Source: Planctomycetota bacterium (GTDB lineage: Bacteria; Planctomycetota; MHYJ01; WSZJ01). From it: DNA of 34,663 bases. Positions within the stretch are counted from its first letter, which is position 1; each line of letters begins with the position of its first letter. The stretch is from positions 1 to 34,663 of the forward strand of contig JACPRD010000070.1 of the NCBI GenBank assembly GCA_016190145.1, given 5' to 3'. The position numbers and the translations under genes were made by a program. The notes under the pieces are model-generated. The model searched no databases, had not been told where the DNA came from, and saw only the letters and a list, made by a program, of their open reading frames with translations. This document shows, in pieces, positions 1 to 8,181 of the stretch.

Positions 1-115
1 CCTTCCGCCCTTCCGCCCTGTCCTTCCGCCCTTCCGCCCTGTCCTTCCGCCCTTCCGCCCTGTCCTTCCGTCCTTCCGCCCTGTCCTTCCGCCCTTCCGC
101 CCTGTCCTTCCGCGG
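1..115. repeat. 21-bp tandem repeat at the left end
   Basis: Five tandem copies of a 21-bp unit (CCTTCCGCCCTTCCGCCCTG plus T) occupy 1-105, followed by a partial sixth copy. Copy four (64-84) differs at one base (C to T at 71). Within each unit the 8-mer CCTTCCGC occurs almost twice, so the array is built from a shorter ancestral word. The array begins at base 1, so its true length is unknown. The reverse complement of the unit's first 20 bases occurs exactly at 34546-34565. No gene is predicted inside it. Confidence 0.95.
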
Positions 116-127
116 TAGAATCGCCGC

Positions 128-760
128 GTGGGAACGCGGAATCGCGGGGCGCGGGTGCTGCTGGGGCTGGGCTGGCTCGTGCTGGCGGGAACGGTCGTCG
201 GGTACGGGGCGATCCGCGGGCACCTGGGCCGGTCGGACGCCTCTTCCGTCGCTTCGCTCGGCGTGCCGCTCGCCGGCATTCTTCTGGCGGCGGCGTTCGC
301 CGCGGCGCTTCGGTCGGCCGGGGAGGCGCGGGAGAAGCCCGCGCCGCGCGCGGGCGTCTTTCCCGCGCTGGCGGGCCTCGCGGCGCTCGGCCTGTTCTGC
401 GGCGGGTTGTGGGTGGAGGGGCGCCTGCGGCAGGGGGAGGATCGGAAAATCGCGTCCGACGCGGTCGATCTGGCCCGGCGGCGGCTGGAATCGACGCGCG
501 ACGGGCCGGTGTTCGAGCGGCTTGGGGGGTTCAAGGGGTTGCGGGAAGGGGAGGTCGCGCGTCCGGACTACCTGTGGCTGCTCGTGGACCGGCTGGAGAT
601 CGACGCGCGCGGCGAGTTCGCAAAAGAAAACATCGGCATGCGCATTTACGTCGTCGCGGGGCCGCAGTCGGCCGTCGACCGCGTCGAATTCGGGCCCCTC
701 GGACCGAACGGACCCGAAGGACTGCTCGTCTGGACGACGCACCCGATGTTCAGGCCGTAG
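128..760 (+). CDS. Small membrane protein of unknown function
   Basis: A 210-residue protein starting at a GTG just after the tandem repeat; no ATG is better placed. Three hydrophobic segments are visible at about residues 9-27, 42-61 and 77-96, followed by a polar C-terminal half of about 110 residues that contains no cysteine pair or recognisable catalytic motif. The likely form is three membrane helices with a C-terminal soluble domain. I do not recognise the family. It ends 9 bp before the DNA polymerase IV start, so the two may be cotranscribed, but nothing links their functions. An overlapping longer open frame from 409 is a GC-rich shadow. Confidence 0.7.
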   Translation: MGTRNRGARVLLGLGWLVLAGTVVGYGAIRGHLGRSDASSVASLGVPLAGILLAAAFAAALRSAGEAREKPAPRAGVFPALAGLAALGLFCGGLWVEGRLRQGEDRKIASDAVDLARRRLESTRDGPVFERLGGFKGLREGEVARPDYLWLLVDRLEIDARGEFAKENIGMRIYVVAGPQSAVDRVEFGPLGPNGPEGLLVWTTHPMFRP

Positions 761-769
761 AATGCCCGC

Positions 770-1945
770 ATGGCGCCCGCGCCTCTTCACATCCTCCACG
801 TCGACATGGACGCGTTCTACGCGGCCGTGGAAGTCCGCGACAATCCCGCCCTGCGCGGCAAGCCCGTCATCGTCGGCGGCCCCGCCCGCTCGCGCGGCGT
901 GGTTTGCAGCGCCACCTACGAGGCCCGCGCGTTCGGCGTCCGCAGCGCCATGCCCTCCGCCCAGGCCGCGCGCCTCTGCCCGCAGGGGATCTTCATCAAC
1001 GGGCGCATGGACCGCTACCTCGAGGTCTCGCGCGACGTCATGGCGATTTTCCGCTCCTTCACCCCCCTCGTGCAGCCCCTCTCCCTCGACGAGGCCTTCC
1101 TCGACGTCGCCGGCGTCGAGCGCCTGTTCGGCGACGCCCCCGCCGTCGGCCGCCGCGTCAAGGCGCGCATCCGCGAGGAGCTCGGCCTCGTGGCCTCGGT
1201 CGGCGTCTCGTTCAACATGTTCATCGCGAAGCTCGCGAGCGATCTCGAGAAGCCCGACGGCTTCGTGGTCATCCGGCGGGAGGAAATGGAAAAACGCCTG
1301 GACCCGCTGCCGGTCTCGAAACTCTGGGGCGTCGGCCCGAAGACGGATGTCGAGCTCGAGCGCGCCGGCTACCGGACGATCGGCGACGTGCGCCGCGCCG
1401 GGCACGAAACGCTCGTGCGGAAGCTCGGCGGCCTCGGCGCCCACATCGGCGCGCTCGCCCGCGGGGAGGACGTCCGCCGCGTCGAACCCTTCTGGGACGC
1501 GAAGTCCATCGGCTCGGAGCGGACCTTCGAGCGCGACCTCTCCGGCCTCGACGCGCTCGAGCGCGAGCTCCTCCCGCTGGCCGAGGATGTCGGCTCCCGC
1601 GCCCGCGCCGACGCCGTCGCCGGCCGCACCGTCCAGCTCAAAGTCCGCTTCCATGATTTCCGCACCATCACCCGCAGCCGCACGCTCGAATCCCCGACCG
1701 ACATCACCCGCGAGATCTACGAGACCGCCCGCGGGCTGCTCCGCGACCGCGCGGGCGCGAAGGGCGCGCGCATCCGGCTGCTCGGCATCCAGCTCCAGCA
1801 GCTCGCCCCCGCCGGCGCCGGCCAGGGCCTCCTGTTCGACCAGGACCGGAAGAGGGAGCGCCGCCTGGACGCGGCGATTGACGCGCTGCGTCAAAAGCTC
1901 GGTGATGAAGCGGTCGTCCGCGCGAGGACGCGCGAGAAGCGGTAG
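770..1945 (+). CDS. dinB: DNA polymerase IV, Y-family
   Basis: A 391-residue translesion DNA polymerase. The first catalytic motif (HVDMDAFYAAVE, residues 10-21, metal ligand D12) and the second (SLDEAF, D107 and E108) are both present, as are the palm/thumb segment around LWGVGPKT (185-192) and a little-finger domain ending near RIRLLGIQL. QGLLF at 352-356 fits the pentameric beta-clamp binding motif. Length is slightly above the roughly 350 of E. coli DinB because of a short basic tail. One oddity is methionine at position 150 in SFNMFIAKLASD, where most homologues have lysine (NKFLAK). No LexA box was identified upstream. The enzyme copies damaged templates at the replication fork. Confidence 0.96.
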   Translation: MAPAPLHILHVDMDAFYAAVEVRDNPALRGKPVIVGGPARSRGVVCSATYEARAFGVRSAMPSAQAARLCPQGIFINGRMDRYLEVSRDVMAIFRSFTPLVQPLSLDEAFLDVAGVERLFGDAPAVGRRVKARIREELGLVASVGVSFNMFIAKLASDLEKPDGFVVIRREEMEKRLDPLPVSKLWGVGPKTDVELERAGYRTIGDVRRAGHETLVRKLGGLGAHIGALARGEDVRRVEPFWDAKSIGSERTFERDLSGLDALERELLPLAEDVGSRARADAVAGRTVQLKVRFHDFRTITRSRTLESPTDITREIYETARGLLRDRAGAKGARIRLLGIQLQQLAPAGAGQGLLFDQDRKRERRLDAAIDALRQKLGDEAVVRARTREKR

Positions 1946-2001
1946 TCCATTGTCGCCGGATCGCTACAATCCGGTGGCCGCGCGAATCTCGGAGGATTCC
2001 C

Positions 2002-2781
2002 ATGCTCAGGATCGCCTGCCGCTGCGGGCAGACCATGCAGGTGTCGGAGGAGTCGGCAGGGCAGACCGTGGAGTGCCTCTCGTGCGGTGCGATGCTCACC
2101 GTCAGTGTCGCCACCCCGACCGTCGCGCCGGCACGCCCGTCCCCGGAGGGCGGTTTCCACCTGCCCATCTCGGCCTCCCTCGGCGCGATCCTGGTGATCG
2201 CGTTCTTCCTCCCCTGGCTCCGGATCTCCTGCAAGACCACCATGCTCGCCGAGCCCACGGGCTTCAACCTCGCGACCAACACGGAAGATGCGACGATGAA
2301 GAAGCTCACGTCGGAGTCCCGGGGGCCCGGGACGGCCCCTCAGCCGTCCTCCGATGAGAAGGGAACGCCGCCCTGGGGGAAGAGCACTCCGGAACTCTGG
2401 CTCTTTCCTCTTCTCGGTGCCGGGCTCGCCGGATGGGGTGTTCTGCGCATGAAGCAGCCCGGTGGCGACACCCGTTTGGAGGCGAAACGCGTCCTGATCG
2501 TCGTCGTCGCGGCCCTGGCTCTCCTGGCCGTGGAACGCATGTCCTGGTATCGAAAGGCCTCGATCGGGGAAATGAAGGAGGGAGCCGACAAGGCGAAATC
2601 GACTCCGGCGGTCTCGACGCCGGGTCCTCCCGGATTCGATGAGATCGAATCGGAGCTGAATGGCGCGTTCGAGATCAGGAACGGCTCCGGTTTCTGGCTG
2701 ACACTCGCGAGCCTGCTGGGCGTGGCCGGCTGCCTCGGCGCGTGGCTTTTCCGCGGAGGCGCGGACCGGGGAGGTGGTTGA
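2002..2781 (+). CDS. Zinc-ribbon membrane protein, function unknown
   Basis: A 259-residue protein with a GGAGGA ribosome-binding site at 1991-1996 ahead of the ATG. Residues 6-29 carry two cysteine pairs, C6-R-C8 and C25-L-S-C28, with an intervening AGQTVEC stretch; this zinc-ribbon pattern is common at the N-terminus of Planctomycetota membrane proteins. Four hydrophobic segments follow (about 58-76, 131-147, 163-181 and 232-249), separated by a polar loop at 85-128 and another at 185-230. The zinc ribbon would face the cytoplasm. No enzymatic motif is seen. It is convergent with the gene at 2891-3703. Confidence 0.8.
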   Translation: MLRIACRCGQTMQVSEESAGQTVECLSCGAMLTVSVATPTVAPARPSPEGGFHLPISASLGAILVIAFFLPWLRISCKTTMLAEPTGFNLATNTEDATMKKLTSESRGPGTAPQPSSDEKGTPPWGKSTPELWLFPLLGAGLAGWGVLRMKQPGGDTRLEAKRVLIVVVAALALLAVERMSWYRKASIGEMKEGADKAKSTPAVSTPGPPGFDEIESELNGAFEIRNGSGFWLTLASLLGVAGCLGAWLFRGGADRGGG

Positions 2782-2890
2782 GAACGCGAGTCGCCGGGCA
2801 GCGAAGATTTACGAGGCGTCATTGGCGACGGCAGGACCCGGGGTTCGAAGAGCAAACTCACCGGTGTCGAAAGCGGGAGCAGGACGTAGC

Positions 2891-3703
2891 TCAGGGCATC
2901 GTGATCGTGGATCGAGTTTCTGCCCAGTTTCCACCGGTCAGGTCGGCGACGCGGATGACAAGCCGGTAGACGGTTCCGGAGGGGCGCTCCGGCACGGGGA
3001 TTTCGGCGTCGAAGTCCCGCCAACGATGTTCGACGGCCAGACCGACGGGCTGTGGACTTCCCGCGGTGAAGATGTCGCGCTCGTCGATTCGGCGTGCTGA
3101 AAGAGTGACGTGCAAAAGCGCGGATCGGCCGGCGCTGGTCTCGGTCGACTCGCGGTCGCGGACCCGGAAGTTCAGAACCAGCCGCAGTCCGTCCGGGCCG
3201 CGCCGGACCACCGGTTCCGCTCGAAGTTCGACCTCGGGGCTGAGGGGAAGCGACTGGGGATCGGACCAGGGCAGCAGGGAGTGACGTTCGCCCGGGATAC
3301 GGACTTCGGAAACCCACCACGCGCCTTCCGTGGTGAAGAGTACGAATCGGAGGTGCCGGATGCGGGAGTCCCGACCGGAGATGTCCATGTCGACGATCCA
3401 GCCCAGGCTGTCGTCCAGCCGCGGGGACGGGACACGCCACGAGCTTCCCCAGATTTCCGGGCGTCCGGCCAAGAGCGCAGGGACCTCGGTCCTGCGGTTC
3501 TGGACACACGGCTGGGCGGCTACGCGGGCGTCACCGGTGGCCATTCCCCGAAGAAAAGTGTGCACCGCAGCGACACCGCCGGAGGTATCAGGAGGTGGCA
3601 TCTCCACCCGGGACAGGACCCAGGCCAGCAGGGCCCCCAGGAGGGCGAAACAGAGGATGGGCGCGAAGATGATCCACAGGTAGATCCTCTCCCGCGCGAT
3701 CAT
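2891..3703 (-). CDS. Membrane-anchored protein of unknown function
   Basis: A 270-residue protein. The start is the ATG at 3703-3701, which overlaps the TGA of the upstream radical SAM gene in an ATGA, so translation is probably coupled; the open frame runs further upstream only as a shadow of that gene. After a short basic N-terminus (ARERIYLW) there is one hydrophobic helix at about residues 10-32, then a polar domain of about 235 residues. The central part (about 45-130) has the look of a small alpha/beta fold with WWVSE and FVLF strands; the last 100 residues are beta-rich and contain LRLVLNFRVRDRE and YRLVIRVADL. I do not recognise the family. It probably acts outside the cytoplasmic membrane. 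Confidence 0.75.
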   Translation of the reverse strand: MIARERIYLWIIFAPILCFALLGALLAWVLSRVEMPPPDTSGGVAAVHTFLRGMATGDARVAAQPCVQNRRTEVPALLAGRPEIWGSSWRVPSPRLDDSLGWIVDMDISGRDSRIRHLRFVLFTTEGAWWVSEVRIPGERHSLLPWSDPQSLPLSPEVELRAEPVVRRGPDGLRLVLNFRVRDRESTETSAGRSALLHVTLSARRIDERDIFTAGSPQPVGLAVEHRWRDFDAEIPVPERPSGTVYRLVIRVADLTGGNWAETRSTITMP

Positions 3704-4404
3704 GACAGCTCCCTCATTCCCTCGCTTCGCGCGATCAGATCTGGTCCGAAAATCCGGCCGTCGGGGTTCACGAGCGAGAAATTGAACGCGACCGGCGCGG
3801 GCGGGTCCCAGTCCGCTTCCTCCGACGCATAGCCGTACCGCTGCAGAAAGAAAACATTGGCATGGGGCAGGAGTCCTGCGCGCTCGACGGCCTCGCGCAC
3901 CCGGCGGTCGTCGTCTTCGACGCCGCGGCGGAGGCGGACGTTGAGGACGAGGAGGCGCCCGCCGCCGGCGTCGCGCAGGACGTCGCGCGCCAGGGCGGCG
4001 AGGGGGAGCAGGCCCGCGTCGTGGTCGAGCAGGTGGTGGTTGATCGACAGCTTCACCGTGAGCGGCGCGCCCAGCCGCGCGGCGTACGCCTCGAGGCCGG
4101 CGCGGTCGCGCGGCAGGACGACGCCGTTCGTGCAGAGGACGAGATGCGTGCAGCGCGGGTGAGCGCGCGCGAGGTTCACGAAATCCCAGAAGCGCGGGTG
4201 AATCGTGGGCTCGCCGCCCTCGAGCTGGAGCTCGAAGTCGCGGTCGGCCGGGAGCGAAGCGGCGGCCTGCTCCGGGGAGAGCCAGGTCGAGCCGCGCGGC
4301 GAGGAGCAGGTGCTGCACCACGGACAGGCGCGGTTGCAGTGGTTGGTGAGCGCGAGATAGATGCGGTGGGGGCGTTCGGGGAAGGGGTGGTCGAGGGGGC
4401 GCAT
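3700..4404 (-). CDS. Radical SAM domain protein
   Basis: A 234-residue protein with the radical SAM cluster motif C23-x3-C27-x2-C30 (CNRACPWC) preceded by the usual YLALTNHC strand, and the GGEPT motif at 63-67 that contacts the SAM amino group. C33 adds a fourth nearby cysteine. The following LVLCTNG and LTVKLSINHH segments fit beta strands of the partial TIM barrel. At 234 residues it is shorter than SPASM-containing maturases, and no C-terminal cysteine cluster is seen, so it should hold a single 4Fe-4S cluster. Its substrate is unknown. It overlaps the next gene by 4 bp (ATGA) and lies downstream of a PaaK-like adenylating enzyme, separated by a 256-bp gap containing a palindromic element. 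Confidence 0.88.
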   Translation of the reverse strand: MRPLDHPFPERPHRIYLALTNHCNRACPWCSTCSSPRGSTWLSPEQAAASLPADRDFELQLEGGEPTIHPRFWDFVNLARAHPRCTHLVLCTNGVVLPRDRAGLEAYAARLGAPLTVKLSINHHLLDHDAGLLPLAALARDVLRDAGGGRLLVLNVRLRRGVEDDDRRVREAVERAGLLPHANVFFLQRYGYASEEADWDPPAPVAFNFSLVNPDGRIFGPDLIARSEGMRELS

Positions 4405-4452
4405 CGGTCAGAGTTTGAGAAAAAACCGGTCCGGGAGGCTCCGCCGGCCGGC

Positions 4453-4591
4453 GGGAGAAGCGCGAAGCCCAAGGGCCAAGAAAACGCACAAAGAGTCAAT
4501 CCCAAGCCCCAATCCACTCCGATCACCGACTTGGAGTTGATCCTTTGTGAATTGAACGTTTTCTTGGCCCTTGGGCATTAGCGCTTCCCCC
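4453..4591. repeat. 139-bp palindromic element
   Basis: An imperfect inverted repeat, AT-richer than its surroundings, in the gap between two minus-strand genes. A perfect 19-bp arm (CCCAAGGGCCAAGAAAACG, 4468-4486) is matched by its reverse complement at 4557-4575. Inside it, CACAAAG (4487-4493) pairs with CTTTGTG (4543-4549). Outside it, GAAGCGC (4457-4463) pairs with GCGCTTC (4581-4587), and GGG at 4453-4455 can pair with CCC. A central part of about 50 bases is largely unpaired. It has no T-run of the terminator type and no coding content. It may be a small non-autonomous mobile palindrome, a REP-like unit or an RNA structure. Confidence 0.85.
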
Positions 4592-4660
4592 GCCCTCCCC
4601 GGTTCGTTGTCCTCTCGACCACTTTCCCCCCCGCGACTGATCCCCGATCCTGCGTGACTC

Positions 4661-6040
4661 TCACCACATTATCGCAGACCGCCATGCCGAAACCTTGCCG
4701 TCGTCGCCCATTTTCCGGTCCACGACGACCTCGAGGGAAACGGCGCCGAGAACGGACTTGAGCGCGGCGCGCACATCGGCGACGCGGGGGGCGGGGGAGC
4801 GGGGAAGCGGCCTCAGGCGGACGGTGCAGGAGCGGTCGGCGCGCTGCTCGAAGGCGTGCATGAGCAATGGAAATTCGCGGAGCACCCTTCCAAGATCCGC
4901 CGTCGTGACCGGCGTCCCGTCGCGGGAGCGGAAGAGCCAGGTGCGGCGGCCCTCGAGGTCGAGGAGGCGCGGGGCGGGGTCGCCGCAGGGGCACGGGGAG
5001 GGGTCGAGGCGGGCGCGGTCGCCGGTGCGGTAGCGGAGGAGGGGGAGGTACGGGTTGCGGCCGCCGGAGACGGCGATTTCGCCGCGGGGCGCGGGGCGGC
5101 CTTCGGGGTCGAGGACTTCGACGAAGAGGTCGGTCGGGAGGACGTGGAAGCCGGGTCCGCGAGGGCAGGAGTAGGCGACGGGACCGGTTTCGACGAGGGA
5201 GTACCAGTCGACGACGGGGCAGTGGAAGTGCTGTTCGAGGCGGCGGCGGAGAGTCGGCAGGAGCGCTGTGGAAGTCGAGACGAGCGCCTGGGGACGGGCG
5301 GCGACGTCCGCTTCCATCAGTTCCGCGAATCCGACGGGGTCGCCGGTTACGAGGGGCGGCTGGAAGGCGGACCAGTATCGCCCGAGGGAATCGGGGGTCT
5401 TCCATTCGCCCGCGCGGAGGTTCAGCTTGGCGAATCCGGCGGCGTTCCAGGCGGTGAGGACGGTGGCGTAGGTGTAGGTGCGGAGGCGGGAGGCGACGAG
5501 GAAGCAGCCGGCGGCGTCGGGGCGGGGGGCGAGGCGGGCGCCGTGGCGTTCGGCGGCGAATTCGAGGAGGGCGGGGTAGGCGGCGATGGCGCGCGGGTGG
5601 TGGGGGGTGGCGACGGGGTGGCCGGTGGTGCCGGCGGTGCGGTAGATGACGAGTCGGTCGAGGTCGGCATCGTCGGGGACGAAGTCCCAGGCGGCGGCGG
5701 CGAGATCGGCGCGGGAGCAGGTGGGGATCCACGTCCAGTCGCGTTCGAGGTCGGCGTCGGTGGGGAGGCGGCGGCGAAGGGAGGGGACGCGGTCCATGGC
5801 CGCGGCGATCGTCGCGAGCACCGTCGCGGGCGGCGCGCCGGTCCAGCGCGCGCGGTCGGCGCGGAGCGAAGCGCGCAGGCGTTCCAGCGGCTCGAGGTCG
5901 CCGCGCACGAGCCGGTCCCCGGCCGCGTAGGTCCAGCGCGGCGCGTCGGGGTGTTCCAGGAGGCGTTTCCGCAGTGCGGCGCCTGACGCCGTGATGAGCG
6001 GGGTGCGTTCGCGGACGTCGCGCGGGACGGCGGGTCTCAT
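4661..6040 (-). CDS. PaaK/CapK-like adenylate-forming enzyme
   Basis: A 459-residue member of the phenylacetate-CoA ligase branch of the AMP-forming ligases. The phosphate-binding loop is YRTAGTTGHPV (133-143), the aromatic/glutamate motif is WYSLVETGP (279-287), and the ribose-binding YRTGD is at 337-341, followed by the PaaK-type CPCG (350-353) and a LLDLEGR hinge. Near the C-terminus, DDGKVSAW carries a lysine in the position of the catalytic A10 lysine. All key residues for adenylation therefore seem present; the acid substrate and acceptor cannot be told. Its start overlaps the stop of the upstream gene by 4 bp (ATGA). A function as carboxylate-CoA ligase or a phenazine/capsule-type adenylase is possible. 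Confidence 0.87.
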   Translation of the reverse strand: MRPAVPRDVRERTPLITASGAALRKRLLEHPDAPRWTYAAGDRLVRGDLEPLERLRASLRADRARWTGAPPATVLATIAAAMDRVPSLRRRLPTDADLERDWTWIPTCSRADLAAAAWDFVPDDADLDRLVIYRTAGTTGHPVATPHHPRAIAAYPALLEFAAERHGARLAPRPDAAGCFLVASRLRTYTYATVLTAWNAAGFAKLNLRAGEWKTPDSLGRYWSAFQPPLVTGDPVGFAELMEADVAARPQALVSTSTALLPTLRRRLEQHFHCPVVDWYSLVETGPVAYSCPRGPGFHVLPTDLFVEVLDPEGRPAPRGEIAVSGGRNPYLPLLRYRTGDRARLDPSPCPCGDPAPRLLDLEGRRTWLFRSRDGTPVTTADLGRVLREFPLLMHAFEQRADRSCTVRLRPLPRSPAPRVADVRAALKSVLGAVSLEVVVDRKMGDDGKVSAWRSAIMW

Positions 6041-6621
6041 TCGCTCGACGCCCTCGCCGCGGCTTCCTCCGCCTGACGGCGCGCCATGTGTTCGCGGATG
6101 CGGCGCGCCTTGCGCTCGCGGCGGGCGGCCTCCAGCTCGAGCCGGCGCCGCGAGACGGAATCCACCTGGTCAAACCGCGCGCCCGCCTCGCCGCGCGATT
6201 CGCCTTCGGGCGGCAGGCCGAGCGCGCGCAGGACGCGCCGTACGAGTTCCTCCGCGCGCTCCGGATCCGTCGAGATCCTCCCCGGCTCGAGGCTCGCGGA
6301 GAGGCGCGCGAGCTCCGGGACGAGAAGTCTGCGGATCGCGGGCGCCTCCGGACGATGGCCCCGGAACGCCGGATGCCAGAGAAGATGCGCCGCCGCCAGC
6401 ACCCAGCCGAGCCGGCTCCGCTCCCCACGCCCGCCGTCGCGCGGCTCCATCGCCGCCAGCAGCTCCGCCGGCGCCGCTTCCCCGAACAGCGTCTCCCACA
6501 GGTCCCCCACCACCGCGCGCACGCGGACGCGCCCGCCGGGGAATCCGCAGGGCACGCCCCGGAACGGCGCGGGCATCTCGCGGACGTGACGGAGAAGCTC
6601 TGGAAGCGGCGGGGCGCGCAT
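6037..6621 (-). CDS. Protein of unknown function, ligase operon
   Basis: A 194-residue soluble protein translationally coupled (ATGA at 6040-6037) to the PaaK-like enzyme. The first 130 residues look all-helical, with segments such as RLGWVLAAAHLLWHP and AIRRLLVPELARL. Residues 130-194 are highly charged, with a conserved-looking DSVSRRRLELEA stretch followed by an arginine/glutamate/alanine-rich tail that should form a long helix or coiled coil. No signal peptide, membrane helix or metal motif is visible. I do not recognise a named family. Its coupling to an adenylating enzyme suggests the two products work together, but the substrate is not evident. It is divergent from the ECF sigma gene at 6720. 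Confidence 0.75.
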   Translation of the reverse strand: MRAPPLPELLRHVREMPAPFRGVPCGFPGGRVRVRAVVGDLWETLFGEAAPAELLAAMEPRDGGRGERSRLGWVLAAAHLLWHPAFRGHRPEAPAIRRLLVPELARLSASLEPGRISTDPERAEELVRRVLRALGLPPEGESRGEAGARFDQVDSVSRRRLELEAARRERKARRIREHMARRQAEEAAARASSE

Positions 6622-6719
6622 GATTCCGTCGTTCTACGCCGGAATCCGCGCGCGGCGAAGAAAATCCGCGGGATTCCGGAAGTGCCGAACGGGGAAGCCC
6701 TTCCGGGCGTCCAAGGGGA

Positions 6720-7292
6720 ATGCAGGATCTCCCGGACGCGACGCTCATGGAGCTCGCCGCGCGCGGACGCGCCGGCGCGTTCGAGGCGCTCGTGCGCCGA
6801 CACGAGCGGCTGGTGTCGGGACTCGCGGCGAGGTTCACGGGGAACCGGACGGACGCCGAAGACCTCGCGCAGGAAGTTTTCCTCCGCGTCTACGAGGCCG
6901 CGCCGCGCTGGCGGCCCGAGGCGGCGTTCACGACATGGCTGTACCGCGTCACGGCGAACGCCTGCCTCAGTTTCGGGAAGCGGCGCCGCCCGGCGCCCGT
7001 GGACGGGCTCGATGCGCTTCCCGGCCCAGCTCCCGCCGCCGACGAGCTGATGGCGCGCGCGGAGGAGCGCGAGGCCGTCGGCCGGGCGGTCCAGGCGCTT
7101 CCCGAAAACCAGCGTCTCGCGCTGATCCTGAAGCGATTCGAGGGGCGGTCGCACCGGGAGATTGCGGAGGCGATGGGGACGACGGTGGCGGCGGTGGAGT
7201 CGCTGATCCAGCGGGCGTACGAGGGGTTGAGGGAGAGGCTGAAGGACCGGATTCCGGAAAAGGGCGCTGGGAAATCCCCGGCACGGTGTTGA
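6720..7292 (+). CDS. ECF-family RNA polymerase sigma factor
   Basis: A 190-residue sigma-70 family ECF factor. Region 2 spans about residues 18-82, with DAEDLAQEVFLRVYEAAPRW (2.2) and FTTWLYRVTANACLSFGKRRR (2.3-2.4). Region 4 spans about 118-170, with LPENQRLALILKRFEGRSHREIA and a helix-turn-helix recognition helix VAAVESLIQRAYEGLRERL. The chosen ATG is preceded by AAGGGGA with very short spacing, so an internal start at residue 10 (MELAARG) is possible. It begins a run of four plus-strand genes; the third encodes a zinc-finger anti-sigma factor, the probable antagonist. Confidence 0.93.
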   Translation: MQDLPDATLMELAARGRAGAFEALVRRHERLVSGLAARFTGNRTDAEDLAQEVFLRVYEAAPRWRPEAAFTTWLYRVTANACLSFGKRRRPAPVDGLDALPGPAPAADELMARAEEREAVGRAVQALPENQRLALILKRFEGRSHREIAEAMGTTVAAVESLIQRAYEGLRERLKDRIPEKGAGKSPARC

Positions 7293-7315
7293 AACAGGCG
7301 AACAGGAGGCATGAG

Positions 7316-8179
7316 ATGAAGCGGATCGGGATCGTGGTGCTCGGGCTGGTGCTGGCGTGCGGGCTCGGGAGCCGGACGGAGGAGCCGGAGGAGAAGGACG
7401 CGCTTCGGTGCGAGATGAAGCTGAAGAACGGTTCGCTGATCAAGGGGACGATTCAGGGGCTGGAGTCGGTGGCGCTGAAGACGAAGTACGGCGAATTGAA
7501 GGTGCCGGTGAAGGACCTGCGGTCGATGACCTGGGGAGAGATCAAGAAGGAGGAGCTGGACACGATCGTGGCGCGGGACGCGACGTACAAGGGATGGATC
7601 CAGGACATGGAGCCGCTGGCCGTGGACACCGGGTACGGGGTGCTCAAGGTGCCGACGACGGCGATCAAGAATCTGCGCGTTCGCAGGGACGCGGACACGC
7701 TGGGCGACGATTTCGACGCCGGGACGCTGGACGACTGGAAGACGTTCGGGCCGTCGAGCTGGACGATCACGGACGGTGTGCTCCAGGGGACGCCGTCAGG
7801 GAACTACGACAGCCTTCAGTACATGGAGGAGCTCGAGGGCGCGTACACGTTCGAGGTCGAGCTGATTGGCGCGAACAATGCCGGGGTTCTCTGGCACGCG
7901 AAGGACCAGAACGACGCGACGGCGCTCTGGGTGAGCCAGGGCAACGCGCGCGTGTTCAGCGGCGGCACCTGGTACAACAACCAGATCGCGTACTGGAACG
8001 CGCCGGTGCAGCAGAACGCGACCGTGCGGCTCAAGATCGAGGTGGACGGCGAGCAGGCGACGATCTACGTGAACGACCAGAAGATGGGAGACGTACGGAC
8101 CGCGTCGAAGAGCGGGCGCATCGGTCTGTTCTGTTTCAACCAGGCGACGCAGTTCGACAACGTGGTGATCACGAGGTAG
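7316..8179 (+). CDS. Secreted LamG/DUF1080-like beta-sandwich protein
   Basis: A 287-residue exported protein. AGGAGG at 7304-7309 fixes the ATG at 7316; an earlier ATG at 7311 meets a stop at once. The N-terminus has a signal sequence ending near VLACG (C16), a plausible lipobox. Residues about 30-125 hold two copies of a short beta motif: KNGSLIKGTI...TKYGELKVP and DATYKGWIQ...TGYGVLKVP. The rest (about 133-287), starting DDFDAGTLDDWKTFG and ending GRIGLFCFNQATQFDNVVIT, is a concanavalin-like sandwich resembling the 3-keto-disaccharide hydrolase/DUF1080 and LamG families. A catalytic role is not demonstrated; carbohydrate or surface binding is equally possible. It sits between a sigma factor and its likely anti-sigma factor, 2 bp before the latter. 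Confidence 0.85.
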   Translation: MKRIGIVVLGLVLACGLGSRTEEPEEKDALRCEMKLKNGSLIKGTIQGLESVALKTKYGELKVPVKDLRSMTWGEIKKEELDTIVARDATYKGWIQDMEPLAVDTGYGVLKVPTTAIKNLRVRRDADTLGDDFDAGTLDDWKTFGPSSWTITDGVLQGTPSGNYDSLQYMEELEGAYTFEVELIGANNAGVLWHAKDQNDATALWVSQGNARVFSGGTWYNNQIAYWNAPVQQNATVRLKIEVDGEQATIYVNDQKMGDVRTASKSGRIGLFCFNQATQFDNVVITR

Positions 8180-8181
8180 CG

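Noticed and set aside
1..115. CRISPR array at the left end
   Set aside because: The units are contiguous 21-mers with no unique spacers and no cas genes nearby, so this is a tandem repeat.
2880..2950. tRNA-like start (ACGTAGCTCAGGG)
   Set aside because: No anticodon arm and no T-arm GTTCGA motif follow, and the stretch overlaps the end of a coding gene.
4578..7154. 858-residue minus-strand open frame and similar long arginine/proline-rich frames
   Set aside because: These are GC-skew shadows of the genes at 4661-6621 and 6720, with no recognisable domains.
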